Source: an uncultured Anaerotignum sp.
GTDB lineage: Bacteria; Bacillota; Clostridia; Lachnospirales; Anaerotignaceae
Assembly (NCBI GenBank): GCA_910578425.1
Contig: CAJTQX010000007.1
Location: 15,776 to 79,775, forward strand
Direction of reading: 5' to 3'
DNA length: 64,000 bases
Part shown: piece by piece, positions 24,511-33,070 of the stretch
Numbering within the stretch: the stretch's first letter is position 1
How the letters are laid out: every line of letters begins with the position of its first letter
Notes under the pieces: generated by a model
What the model was told of the DNA's origin: nothing
The model's input: the letters and a program-made list of their open reading frames with translations, nothing else
Databases searched by the model: none
Program-made: the position numbers and the translations under genes

Positions 24511-25788
24511 TTACTGCTTTGTCTGCATAATCTCAATAACCTTCATATCCACATCTGCAAGCCCTTCATGGGACAGCTTCGCCAGATTCTTTGTCGTATC
24601 CTCAACAGATGTGCTGATAATACCGTCTGTTGCCTGTATCATGCTGTTATCCATTGCATAAAGTGCGGAATAAACCGCCTCGCCCGCGCAGATAGAAAGT
24701 TTCAGCGCGCAGCCGCCCTTCGCACCATCGCAGAAAATACCGGCAACGCCGCCCATCATGTTCTGCACCGCGCCGCAGATTTGTTCCAAATTGCCGCCCA
24801 TCATATAGACCATACCTGCCGCACTGCCGGAGCCAGCCAGCGTTGCACCGCAGATTGGCGAAAGCCGTCCGACATGGTGTTTCAGATACATAATAATCAG
24901 CATACCCAAAAATTCCGCGCGCAGCATTTTTTCCTCAGAAACGCCAAGATGCTTTGCCACAACCGCAATCGGCAGCATGGTTTCAATCCCCTGATTGCCG
25001 CTGCCAAGATAAGTCATCACAGAACCGTTTCCGCCGCTCATGCGGAAATCACACGCCGCCGCAACTGTCCGTTTTACATCTGTCACCATATCATTGGAGA
25101 GCTTGCCCGCATCCACAAGGTTTTTCAATGCAGGGCCTACGCCAATCGCATATTTCTGCTTCATGCCAATCTCCGAAACCGCAAGGTTCATTTCGATACC
25201 TTCCCTGATAAAGCCAAGGTCTTTCGGGTCAACCTCGTTCGCCCATTGCAGGAACTCCGCAAACGTGTGCTGTGTAATATCAAACCCGCCGTGACCTTCC
25301 GCCGCCGCAATATCAGCCCGTTCATCTACCAGCGTCTTTCCGTCTTTTTCCGCAAATACCATATTATCATGGCTGTCCTCTGTGATGGTATGCGCGGATT
25401 CTGTTCCGTTGAACGCGGTACATTCAATATAAAACTGGCTGCTCGGCAGTACCTTCACTTTTACAAATCCATCTGCAACCAGCTTCTGCGCCTGTGCCAC
25501 ATGCTCCGGCTTCACATCCGCAAAAATTTCCATCGTATTGCCGGGCTTACTTAAAAGGAAACCCAAAGCGCAGGAAAGCTCAATTCCATTCGTCCCTGCA
25601 TTCGGAATCTGCACGCTGTAAGCATTTTTAAAAATGTTAGAACTGATAACCATATCCAGCCCTTCCGCGGGCTGTTCCAGGTATTCGCAGGTTCTGGAAA
25701 CCGCCAAACCGATGGCAACAGGCTCCGTACAGCCCATGCTGGGCTGCATTTCATTCTGAATTGCACGAAATACAATATTCATATCCAT
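24511..25788 (-). CDS. cyuA: L-cysteine desulfidase / CyuA-like (UPF0597 family)
   Basis: A 425-residue cytosolic enzyme that most likely breaks L-cysteine down to pyruvate, ammonia and sulfide using an Fe-S cluster. It belongs to the family of archaeal CdsB and E. coli CyuA (YhaM): MQPSMGCTEP near the N-terminus carries the conserved cysteine, and the C-terminal half has GNGSVMTYLGSGNQG, the Gly-rich GATLAGSGSAAG and FCDGAKGGCALKLS with further cysteines. The start ATG is 25788 (MDMNIVF). The gene is preceded by a perfect sigma-54 promoter, and a sigma-54 activator is encoded upstream, so expression is probably induced by cysteine or a related signal. It may serve cysteine detoxification or use as a carbon and energy source. 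Confidence 0.85.
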   Translation of the reverse strand: MDMNIVFRAIQNEMQPSMGCTEPVAIGLAVSRTCEYLEQPAEGLDMVISSNIFKNAYSVQIPNAGTNGIELSCALGFLLSKPGNTMEIFADVKPEHVAQAQKLVADGFVKVKVLPSSQFYIECTAFNGTESAHTITEDSHDNMVFAEKDGKTLVDERADIAAAEGHGGFDITQHTFAEFLQWANEVDPKDLGFIREGIEMNLAVSEIGMKQKYAIGVGPALKNLVDAGKLSNDMVTDVKRTVAAACDFRMSGGNGSVMTYLGSGNQGIETMLPIAVVAKHLGVSEEKMLRAEFLGMLIIMYLKHHVGRLSPICGATLAGSGSAAGMVYMMGGNLEQICGAVQNMMGGVAGIFCDGAKGGCALKLSICAGEAVYSALYAMDNSMIQATDGIISTSVEDTTKNLAKLSHEGLADVDMKVIEIMQTKQ

Positions 25789-25844
25789 AAATCCATTCCT
25801 CCTATATCCTTATTGTTTCCCGTTTGTTATCTGTCTAATATAAC

Positions 25845-25860
25845 AGCAAGTTTTGTGCCA
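25845..25860 (-). promoter_or_regulatory. Sigma-54 (-24/-12) promoter of cyuA
   Basis: The minus strand reads TGGCAC-AAAAC-TTGCT (25860 down to 25845), an exact match to TGGCAC-N5-TTGCW. The start would lie near 25833, about 45 bases before the cyuA ATG. Confidence 0.9.
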
Positions 25861-26125
25861 AATAAAAAAACAGCCCGTATGAACGACTTGACATAAGAAA
25901 ATATAGCATTCTTCCTGATTGGTTTCATATGTCAAACGCCAACGGCTGCTGCCTGTGAAAATTTCTTCCAAAATGGAAGCTGGTCTGAAAAATCTTGATG
26001 GTTCAGGCATTTCAGAAAATAAAATTTCCTAAAACCCATCACTCTGATTTTCCTATATTCTTCAGAAAAAAATTTTTGTAATTCCTCCATTTCCGATGCT
26101 GCATACAAATGATTCCGCTCATTTT

Positions 26126-26141
26126 TTCTCAATTATGAGAA
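26126..26141. promoter_or_regulatory. Putative enhancer site 1 for the sigma-54 activator
   Basis: Perfect dyad TTCTCA-ATTA-TGAGAA, about 280 bp upstream of the sigma-54 promoter. The same arms recur at 26296 and, with one mismatch, at 26277. Confidence 0.6.
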
Positions 26142-26276
26142 ATCATATCGCCAAAGGATTCCCATATATTTCAGCAGCTTTTCCTTCATTCAAAAATGCT
26201 GGCAATTCCAGCAATATATGCAAAAAATCGCCTCATTTTTCAAAAAAGAAACTTCATTTAAGACGTATTCCTTCGA

Positions 26277-26292
26277 TTCTCAAATTTAAGAA
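26277..26292. promoter_or_regulatory. Putative enhancer site 2 for the sigma-54 activator
   Basis: Dyad TTCTCA-AATT-TAAGAA, one mismatch from the perfect sites. Its centre is 19 bp from site 3, close to two helical turns. Confidence 0.5.
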
Positions 26293-26295
26293 TGA

Positions 26296-26311
26296 TTCTC
26301 ACATTTGAGAA
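26296..26311. promoter_or_regulatory. Putative enhancer site 3 for the sigma-54 activator
   Basis: Perfect dyad TTCTCA-CATT-TGAGAA with the same six-base arms and four-base spacer as site 1. Confidence 0.6.
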
Positions 26312-26368
26312 CCAATGCATCTGCAATCCAGTTCCAAACATGAAAAAAGCCCTCTGTTCCAAAGACAT

Positions 26369-26626
26369 TTAATATTTCATAAAAATCACCCTGCATTCTT
26401 TACAGCAATAGCTTACCGGATGTTCCTCCACCAAAAATGCCATCAGCCCAACATATGCCGTATGCATCGTATGACAAAGGACAATGCCGCCATATTCTTC
26501 AATCTTTTTTCTTGTCAGTACCATAAAATGGAATTCCGAGTTTTTCGGCAGCCAATAAACAATATCATGCGGCAGACCATGCAGCTCCCCCGCTTCCATT
26601 TCCCCACAGCAATACGGACATTTCAT
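26369..26626 (-). CDS. Small zinc-ribbon protein (DUF6487-like)
   Basis: An 85-residue protein opening with MKCPYCCGEMEAGEL, a Cys-x2-Cys knuckle as in PF20097/DUF6487 proteins, with a second pair near the C-terminus (YCCKECRVIF) that would complete a zinc site. The middle carries hydrophobic strands (VYWLPKNSEFHFMVL). The ATG at 26626 has AGGGGG seven bases upstream. It follows the sigma-54 activator gene by 20 bp, so both are probably on one transcript. Its function is unknown; a link to the cysteine circuit is suggested only by position. Confidence 0.75.
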   Translation of the reverse strand: MKCPYCCGEMEAGELHGLPHDIVYWLPKNSEFHFMVLTRKKIEEYGGIVLCHTMHTAYVGLMAFLVEEHPVSYCCKECRVIFMKY

Positions 26627-26646
26627 TGCAATTCCCCCTCTCCCCA

Positions 26647-28071
26647 TCAAAGCAGCCCATACTTCCCCAGCTTACGGTAAAGCGTTGCGCGGCTGATTTT
26701 CAACGCGTCCGCCAGAGCATTTTTTTCCGCCAGCGTTGCCTCTTTCCGAATCATGCTCCCCAGCACGCGCTTCTCATATTCTCCCATAATTTCCTCCAGC
26801 GACCAATCCCCGTAGCCGTTGCCAGAGCGCAGGACGATGCTGTTCGGCAGGTCAGTAAGCCGGATCTCCTTCCCCTCGGCAATATTTTCCAGATATTCAA
26901 TGATATTCTTCAATTCCCGCACATTACCTGGCCAGTCATAACTCATCAGCGTCTGCAAAGCCTCCGGTGAAACGCCTGTCATGTCTTTCCCCAGCTTCTG
27001 GTTATAATACGCGATATAGTAATCAATCAGCGCAGGCAGATCCTCTTTGCGTTTGCGCAGGGGCGGCAGTTCGATAGGGATAATGTTCAGACGATAATAC
27101 AAGTCCTCCCGGAACGTCCCTTCTTCCACCATCTGCTCAATATTCTTATTTGTAGCGCAGATTACGCGAATGTCAATCGGTATGGGCTTTCTTCCGCCAA
27201 TGCGCTCCACCTTGTTCTCCTGCAATACCCGCAGCAGCTTCGTCTGTACATGCAGCGGCATATCGCCAATTTCGTCCAGAAAAATCGTACTCTTATCCGC
27301 CAATTCAAATTTTCCGATAGAGCCGTGCTTTTTCGCACCAGTAAACGCGCCCTCCTCATAGCCAAACAATTCGCTTTCCACAAGATTCTCGGGTATCGCC
27401 GCGCAGTTAATAGAAATCATCAGTGCATCACGCCTGTCGCTGAGGGCATGAATCATTTTTGCCATGATTTCCTTGCCCGTCCCGCTTTCGCCCCGCAGAA
27501 AAACAGTAGAATTGGATTTTGCAACCTTTTTCCCGATGCGGATAGCTTCCTGCATTTTCGGGCTTTGCCCTACAAACGACCACGCCTTTTCTGCGTTATG
27601 GATGACCTTCAGCTGCTGTTCCAGCCTGTCATTCGCCTCATCGGTATATAACTTGCTTTCCAGAAGCGCACACATATATTTCAAAAATTCTTCCAGCTTG
27701 CTTCTGTTTTTCAGCAGATATTCCCGCTGTTCCTCCTGAAAAGCAATAATGGATATAACGCCAACGACTGCGCCGTCCTTGAAAATCGGATATGCCAGAT
27801 TGGCAAGCTCCTTGCAGTAGCCCCTTTTTTCACAGCCAATGCAGTTTTCATCTTTTGCCGCGTCTGTTATGATGCCCTTTTCGCCGGAAAGCAATATCCG
27901 GCTGAAAAAATTCCCATGCGCAACCGTACTGCCAATTTCTTCTGCATAATTTCCCGTTCCCGCTACGCGAATCAGCTCACTGTCCACCACAGTAACATCT
28001 GATTCCAAAATAGAGGAAATCGCCTGCACATATGCCTGTATAAACGTCTGTATTTTCATCAAAGCCGTCAA
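26647..28071 (-). CDS. Sigma-54-dependent transcriptional activator (probable regulator of cyuA)
   Basis: A 474-residue activator in three parts. The N-terminal sensor domain (about 1-150) resembles a PAS/GAF fold and has a cysteine cluster, NCIGCEKRGYC, that could hold a metal or sense thiols. The AAA+ domain (about 155-390) has Walker A GESGTGKE, the sigma-54 contact loop GAFTGA, Walker B FLDEIGDM and the arginine region FREDLYYRLN. A Fis-type HTH ends the protein (LADALKISRATLYRKL). GGAGG lies seven bases before TTG 28071, which I take as the start; ATG 28059 is an alternative. The nearest sigma-54 promoter is that of cyuA, so cysteine is the likely signal. Confidence 0.9.
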   Translation of the reverse strand: MTALMKIQTFIQAYVQAISSILESDVTVVDSELIRVAGTGNYAEEIGSTVAHGNFFSRILLSGEKGIITDAAKDENCIGCEKRGYCKELANLAYPIFKDGAVVGVISIIAFQEEQREYLLKNRSKLEEFLKYMCALLESKLYTDEANDRLEQQLKVIHNAEKAWSFVGQSPKMQEAIRIGKKVAKSNSTVFLRGESGTGKEIMAKMIHALSDRRDALMISINCAAIPENLVESELFGYEEGAFTGAKKHGSIGKFELADKSTIFLDEIGDMPLHVQTKLLRVLQENKVERIGGRKPIPIDIRVICATNKNIEQMVEEGTFREDLYYRLNIIPIELPPLRKRKEDLPALIDYYIAYYNQKLGKDMTGVSPEALQTLMSYDWPGNVRELKNIIEYLENIAEGKEIRLTDLPNSIVLRSGNGYGDWSLEEIMGEYEKRVLGSMIRKEATLAEKNALADALKISRATLYRKLGKYGLL

Positions 28072-28120
28072 GTGTTTTCCTCCATTCCGCGCTCCCGCCA
28101 AATCTGAAACCCCATATCGT

Positions 28121-28172
28121 AAACAAAAGACCGACAGCGCAGAATCTGTTTTACAGAAATGCCTGCGCTGTC
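28121..28172 (-). terminator. Intrinsic terminator of the Na/Pi transporter gene
   Basis: Ten-base perfect arms GACAGCGCAG (28133-28142) and CTGCGCTGTC (28163-28172). The minus strand then reads GGTCTTTTGTTT. Confidence 0.7.
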
Positions 28173-28185
28173 AAAACTTCATTCT

Positions 28186-29871
28186 TTATGAGTGCTCCGG
28201 AATCATTTCTTCATGGAAGTTTTTTTCTTCTCTGTATTCGTTCAAAACAACCTGCGCGATATTCATAGCGTGGTCGGAAACACGTTCCAGATTACCCAGC
28301 AGTTCAAGGAAATGGATACCCGCATTCACATTACATTCCGCATTAGACAGACGTTCAATATGACCTGCACGCAGTTTTTTCTCCAGCGCGTCAACTTCGT
28401 CCTCCAACACGACTGTATTCTTCGCATAGCTGATATCGTCAAGCTCCAATGCCTTTACTGCGTTATCATAGCTGGCAAGCGTGGCGTTTATCATTTCTTT
28501 CAGTTCTTCCATCGCCGATACAGAGAAAATAATGCCTTCGTTGCTCATTTCCTCTGCCAGTTCCGCAATATTTTCCGCATGGTCGCCCACACGTTCCATA
28601 TCGCTGATGGTATTCAGCAGAGATGTTACCGTTTCATTCTCTTTATCGTTGATTTGCAGCATGCAGAGTTTAATCAGGTATTCAGAAACGCCATCGCATA
28701 CTCTGTCCACAACGGTTTCCCTCTGTCTGACGTCGGAAATTTTTTCGGGATCTCTGTCCTCAAGCGTACTCAGGGCAAGCTCCAGATTTTCCCTTGCGAT
28801 ATGCCCCAGACGGATTGTTTCCAGCTTCGCCCCTTCTACAGCAAGGCTGGGGGTCTGAAGCATACGCTGGTCGAGATGCACCAGCTGGCCTTCGTCTGTT
28901 GTTTCCACCTCCGTAATGCCGTTGATACGCATTGCAAGCAGTATGATCCACTTGGAAAACGGGATAAGCAGCAGCGTTGTGCCAATATTGAACACCGTAT
29001 GAATCGCACTGATTTGTGTCTGGTTGATGATGCCCCCGCCGATGGAAGGGTCTACTCTCGTAAACATAAGCATTGCGAACACACTGAATATGATTGTACC
29101 AATCAAGTTAAACATCAGGTGCATATAACCAACGCATTTCGCATTTTTGCTCGCGCCAATACCACTGAGAATCGCCGTCACACAGGTACCGATATTCTGA
29201 CCCATGATAATGAATACCGCCGCATTGAACGGCACAAGACCCGAAGCCGCCAATGAAAGCAGGATACCCTGCGAAGCCGAAGAGCTCTGAATGATAGCCG
29301 TTACAGCGGCGCCAACCAGAATGCCCAGGAAGGGATTCTGTCCCAATGTTACAAATGCGTCCCGAAAAATCTGTGAATCCTTCAAAGGAGAAACCGAATC
29401 GGACATCGTCCCGATGCCGATGAATAATATGCCAAAACCGATAATGATAGAAGCGACTTGTTTTTTCTTTACATTTTTGCCGACAATCATAATGATTACG
29501 CCAACCATCAGCGCGAGCGGCGCAAGCGTATCAGGGCTGAGTGCTTTCGCCCATTCCGCACTGGAAACCAGCCAGCCTGTTGCCGTTGTACCAATGTTTG
29601 CACCCATAATGACTGTCATCGCCTGAGCCAGATTCATCAGCCCAGCATTTACGAAGCCGACGACCATGACTGTTGTAGCCGAAGAGCTCTGCACAATAGC
29701 CGTTACCAATGCGCCCAGCGCGATTCCCATGAATTTGTTCTGTGTCAGTGCCGCCAGAATGCTTTTCATTTTGGAACCTGCGGCGTTCTGCAAGCCCTGC
29801 GCCATGATGTTCATGCCATAAATAAACAGCGCAAGCCCTCCGATAAATGGAATGATGATTTCTGAATACAT
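28186..29871 (-). CDS. Na+/phosphate cotransporter with C-terminal PhoU-like domain
   Basis: A 561-residue membrane protein. The first 320 residues contain two inverted Na/Pi-cotransporter repeats, each with the diagnostic QSSSA motif (TAIVQSSSATT and TAIIQSSSASQG) and GANIGTT / GQNIGTC loops. The rest (about 345-550) is a helical PhoU-like domain with repeated ExxxxD motifs, such as ISDMERVGDHAENIAE and LGNLERVSDHAMNIAQ, which bind metal clusters in PhoU. It imports phosphate with sodium, with PhoU probably gating flux. GGAGGAG lies just before ATG 29871. Terminators on either side suggest a single-gene unit. Confidence 0.93.
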   Translation of the reverse strand: MYSEIIIPFIGGLALFIYGMNIMAQGLQNAAGSKMKSILAALTQNKFMGIALGALVTAIVQSSSATTVMVVGFVNAGLMNLAQAMTVIMGANIGTTATGWLVSSAEWAKALSPDTLAPLALMVGVIIMIVGKNVKKKQVASIIIGFGILFIGIGTMSDSVSPLKDSQIFRDAFVTLGQNPFLGILVGAAVTAIIQSSSASQGILLSLAASGLVPFNAAVFIIMGQNIGTCVTAILSGIGASKNAKCVGYMHLMFNLIGTIIFSVFAMLMFTRVDPSIGGGIINQTQISAIHTVFNIGTTLLLIPFSKWIILLAMRINGITEVETTDEGQLVHLDQRMLQTPSLAVEGAKLETIRLGHIARENLELALSTLEDRDPEKISDVRQRETVVDRVCDGVSEYLIKLCMLQINDKENETVTSLLNTISDMERVGDHAENIAELAEEMSNEGIIFSVSAMEELKEMINATLASYDNAVKALELDDISYAKNTVVLEDEVDALEKKLRAGHIERLSNAECNVNAGIHFLELLGNLERVSDHAMNIAQVVLNEYREEKNFHEEMIPEHS

Positions 29872-30044
29872 ATTCTCCTCCGATCTTTATACTGTCCTTT
29901 TCATTCCGAAACACGAAGCGGAAGCGTCAAAGCCTTCCAATTCTCCAGTATTAAGAATACCATAAAGACCTGTCCGCCGCAATCGCATTTCGACATTTTT
30001 ATTCCATTTTAACAATATTCTAAACAGTATACGTCTCGTTCTCC

Positions 30045-31118
30045 TTATGTTCCGTTACTTTTGTCCGTAAGGATAAAGCCGCCTCCGGCAACGATTTCTC
30101 CGTCATACAGCACAAGCGACTGCCCCGGCGTGACCGCACGCTGCGGCTCATCAAACACACATTCCAGCATATCCCCCTCTGCCTTCTGCACCGTACACCA
30201 TGCCGCCTTATGCGCATAGCGCAGCTTTCCCATAAAGCGCGCGCCTTCCTCAAAACGTTCCGCAGCCATATACGCAATACTCCCGATCCGCACCTCGCGG
30301 CGGAACAGTGCTTCATTGTCACAAAGTACAACCCTGTTCGTTTCCGGGCAAAGGCTGTGCACATACATAGGCTTTCCAAAGGCAATCCCAAGCCCTTTCC
30401 TCTGCCCTACGGTATAATGCAGCAGCCCCTTGTGCCTGCCTAAAGCATTCCCTTCCAAATCCACAAAATCTCCTTCCGCATTCCGCCCGTCCTCGGGGCT
30501 TTCCCGCAGAATAAAGCCCGCATAATCCCCGTCAGGAATAAAGCAGATATCCTGGCTTTCTCCCTTCTCCGCTGTATATCCGTCGATTTCGGCAGCAATC
30601 CTGCGTACTTCGTCCTTTGTGTATTCCCCAAGCGGCAGGAGCATTGCCGCAAGCTGCTCCTGTGTAAGCCTGTAAAGAGCATACGTCTGGTCTTTCGCTG
30701 CCGTTGCAGCGTTTCGTATGGCATATCTGCCTGTTGCCGGATGCGTTTCGATTCTGGCGTAATGCCCTGTGGCAAAATACACCGCACCCTCCGCCTTTGC
30801 CATTTCCAGTAACACCTGTTCCTTTATCAGAGGATTGCAGACAACACAGGGATTCGGCGTCAGTCCGTTTCGGTAGCTTTCCATAAAAGGCTCTATCACA
30901 CAGTCCCGGAAACGCTTTGACAGATTCAGCACTTTATGGCGGATACCCAGTTTTTCGGCAATCCGCGCCGCATCTTTTACAGCCTGTCCGCTTTCCGCTC
31001 CCTGCCAAAGCCCCAGCGTCACACCAACAACCTCATAGCCCTGCCTTTTCAGCAGGAGAGCAGCGGCTGTGCTGTCCACACCGCCGGACATACCTGCAAT
31101 TACTTTTCCTTTTTTCAT
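30045..31118 (-). CDS. mnmA: tRNA-specific 2-thiouridylase MnmA
   Basis: A 357-residue enzyme that thiolates U34 of tRNA for Lys, Glu and Gln. The PP-loop AGMSGGVDSTA binds ATP. The catalytic cysteines are in NPCVVCN and SQDICFI, which form the transient disulfide and persulfide. HYTVGQRKGLG and the C-terminal beta-barrel (VTPGQSLVLYDGE) are conserved. ATG 31118 has GAGG five bases upstream; the frame eight codons longer has no site. The usual partner, a cysteine desulfurase, is not in this window. Confidence 0.95.
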   Translation of the reverse strand: MKKGKVIAGMSGGVDSTAAALLLKRQGYEVVGVTLGLWQGAESGQAVKDAARIAEKLGIRHKVLNLSKRFRDCVIEPFMESYRNGLTPNPCVVCNPLIKEQVLLEMAKAEGAVYFATGHYARIETHPATGRYAIRNAATAAKDQTYALYRLTQEQLAAMLLPLGEYTKDEVRRIAAEIDGYTAEKGESQDICFIPDGDYAGFILRESPEDGRNAEGDFVDLEGNALGRHKGLLHYTVGQRKGLGIAFGKPMYVHSLCPETNRVVLCDNEALFRREVRIGSIAYMAAERFEEGARFMGKLRYAHKAAWCTVQKAEGDMLECVFDEPQRAVTPGQSLVLYDGEIVAGGGFILTDKSNGT

Positions 31119-31195
31119 AGTATCCTCACATATACATCCCAATCACAAGTTAACAATACGATTTTATAAAATCCTCCTTTTGCCTTTTCTTTCAA

Positions 31196-31741
31196 TCAGA
31201 TATCCATTCGTTCCAAATATCCCACATCCACTTTTTTCGTCAGCCATACGCCGTTTTCCGAAAGGAAAAACGGAATCCCGTCCTGGCTCATCCGGCCGCT
31301 GCGCACCTTCAAAACAACTGGCGCGCCATGCCTTCTGCCAACCGTTTTCGCCGTTTCCAAATCCTTTGACAGATGCACATATAAACGGCTCATTGGCTTT
31401 AAGCCTTCCACCATGATGCTTTTCAAAAACCTGTCCGCAGTCCCATGATATAAAAATGCAGGCGGTTCCTGTTCCTCCAGCTCTACATCCACCGGAATGC
31501 TGTGTCCCTGATTCGCCCGTATCAGCGTTTTATTTTCATTAAAGCTGTATCTCTGCTTGTTGTCTGTCCTGACGATTTCTTCTAATATTTCCCTGTTTAT
31601 TTTGCGCCCCGAATGGTTGACGCCCACAATCAGATCTTCCACGTCCGCCCATCCATGCTCGTCCAGGGTGAGCCCTGCTGCTTCTGGTTTGTGCCTTAGC
31701 AGCAGGCTGATATAAACGCTTAATTTATCTGGTTTTTCCAT
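31196..31741 (-). CDS. kptA: RNA 2'-phosphotransferase (KptA/Tpt1 family)
   Basis: A 181-residue protein of the family that transfers an RNA 2'-phosphate to NAD+. Motifs: LSVYISLLLRHKPE at the N-terminus, the winged-helix region GWADVEDLI, FLYHGTA, the catalytic LYVHLSKD and RHGAPVVLKV. In fungi this enzyme finishes tRNA splicing; its bacterial role is uncertain, with NAD+-dependent RNA repair or modification a possibility. GGAAGGAGG precedes ATG 31741. The start lies inside the end of the upstream DUF5662 gene (17 bp overlap), so the two are translationally coupled. Confidence 0.92.
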   Translation of the reverse strand: MEKPDKLSVYISLLLRHKPEAAGLTLDEHGWADVEDLIVGVNHSGRKINREILEEIVRTDNKQRYSFNENKTLIRANQGHSIPVDVELEEQEPPAFLYHGTADRFLKSIMVEGLKPMSRLYVHLSKDLETAKTVGRRHGAPVVLKVRSGRMSQDGIPFFLSENGVWLTKKVDVGYLERMDI

Positions 31742-32339
31742 GTTTCCTCCTTCCAATATGCCGGAGGCAGGCCTCCAGCCGTTTTTGAAATTCCCGCTTC
31801 CGTTCCCTGCGCAAAAGCCGCCTGATATAAGCAAACGTTGCCTCCTCGCCTTCCTTTGCCAGCATTTTCAGCAGCTTTTCCAAAAGCGCGCGTGATTCCT
31901 CATGCAGCAGTTTCCCCACGCGAATGCTCCGTTTATGATATTCCCATGGGCTTGCATCGGTATACTTTTCCTTTTGATACGTGCGGCAGGCGGCAATGCG
32001 GTCAATAAACATTTCCACTACATAGCACACAGGCATTTTCATGCCGCCGAGCAGCTCATCTCTGTCCAGTGTATAATCAATCCAGTATTCAAAATGGTGC
32101 CTGTTCCTGCCTTTGTGGTGCAGCCAGGAGCGGGACAGGCCTGTTGCTTCGCGTTCCGCGTTATTCGGGCTGCGGTTGCCCTGATAATATTTCGCGCCAA
32201 CAAGAAATTCTGTCGGGCTGTATTTGGATAGATCATGCAGGAGCCCCTGCCGGTAAAGCCCGACCTTAAAACAGCCCTGCCGGACCAGATGCCTGTGATA
32301 TGTAACCGTTTTGAAATGCTCCCAGAATTTTTCCCTCAT
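31725..32339 (-). CDS. DUF5662-family protein, HD-like
   Basis: A 204-residue protein with a histidine-rich conserved core: VTYHRHLVRQGCF, then GLLHDLSKYSPTEF, YYQGNRSPNNAE, WLHHKGRNRHHFEYW. The His-Asp pair and the later histidines look like an HD-type metal site, but no activity is established to my knowledge. The C-terminus is basic (RRLLRRERKREF), which might contact nucleic acid. AGGAGGG precedes ATG 32339. It overlaps the kptA start, suggesting shared function or at least linked expression with the RNA 2'-phosphotransferase. Confidence 0.85.
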   Translation of the reverse strand: MREKFWEHFKTVTYHRHLVRQGCFKVGLYRQGLLHDLSKYSPTEFLVGAKYYQGNRSPNNAEREATGLSRSWLHHKGRNRHHFEYWIDYTLDRDELLGGMKMPVCYVVEMFIDRIAACRTYQKEKYTDASPWEYHKRSIRVGKLLHEESRALLEKLLKMLAKEGEEATFAYIRRLLRRERKREFQKRLEACLRHIGRRKHGKTR

Positions 32340-32432
32340 ATTGCCCTCCTGTTTTGCGGCTCCTGCAAAAAAACGGCCGGCGTCTGTTTTCCTACTGACT
32401 GCCCGCCGCTTTTGCCGCATTATGCTCTGAAA

Positions 32433-32975
32433 TTATTTAATCAGCTTGGAGATTACTTTGAAGTGCGGCGAACCCGCGCCCTTTACCAGCTCAAACAACG
32501 CAGTTTCGCATGTTGTCACAAAGGCCCCCTCCTGAACAGCGCGCTCGATGCCGAAATCCCTGTTGTAGTTCTTTCTGGAGCCAACGCAGTCCGCCACAAT
32601 GAATACGCGGAAACCGCCCTGCGCCAGATCAATAATGGTCTGCAATACACAGATATGCGTTTCCGCACCGCAGATGAGCAATGTGCTTTTGCCCTGTGCC
32701 TTCAGCCATTCCACAAATTCCCCGCTGCCCAGCGCGCTGAAAGAAGTTTTATCCATCGGTGTAAATTCGCCCAATGCCTCTTTCATTGCCGGAACGGTAT
32801 CGCCCAGACCCTTTGTATACTGCTGTGTTACAGCGACAGGCACGCCGATCTCCCGCAGACCTTTCGCTAAGATTGCCGCCTTTGCTATGATTTCGTCCTT
32901 GCCTTCGATCGCCGGCATGAGTTTCTCCTGAAAATCAATAAATACCGCCGCTGTATCTTCCGCAAATATCCTCAT
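32433..32975 (-). CDS. Isochorismatase-family cysteine hydrolase
   Basis: A 180-residue cysteine hydrolase of the YcaC/nicotinamidase-like group. The catalytic triad is readable: Asp in VFIDFQEKL, Lys in TPMDKTSFSA, and the nucleophilic Cys in ETHICVLQT, preceded by the usual cis-peptide region CGAETH. ATTAGGAGG lies before ATG 32975. It may hydrolyse an amide or isochorismate-like compound; the sequence does not say which. No operon partner is evident; the next genes are sigG upstream and DUF5662 downstream. Confidence 0.88.
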   Translation of the reverse strand: MRIFAEDTAAVFIDFQEKLMPAIEGKDEIIAKAAILAKGLREIGVPVAVTQQYTKGLGDTVPAMKEALGEFTPMDKTSFSALGSGEFVEWLKAQGKSTLLICGAETHICVLQTIIDLAQGGFRVFIVADCVGSRKNYNRDFGIERAVQEGAFVTTCETALFELVKGAGSPHFKVISKLIK

Positions 32976-33070
32976 CTGTAATCCTCCTAATATGGTATTG
33001 AAAATACTGAGGGTTCCCTCTCATTTCCAGTACATATTTTATCGTAATTTTGCGGAATTGTCTATCTATT

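Larger units (their letters stand above)
25861..26368 (-). other. AT-rich regulatory region upstream of cyuA
   Basis: About 500 bp without a convincing gene. Short open frames on both strands (for instance 25932-26132) lack ribosome binding sites and plausible composition. It contains three TTCTCA-type dyads described separately. The long AT-rich spacing between them and the sigma-54 promoter would allow DNA looping. Confidence 0.5.

Noticed and set aside
25932..26132. A 66-codon open frame upstream of cyuA
   Set aside because: It opens with TTG without a ribosome binding site, lies in AT-rich control DNA and overlaps one of the putative enhancer dyads.
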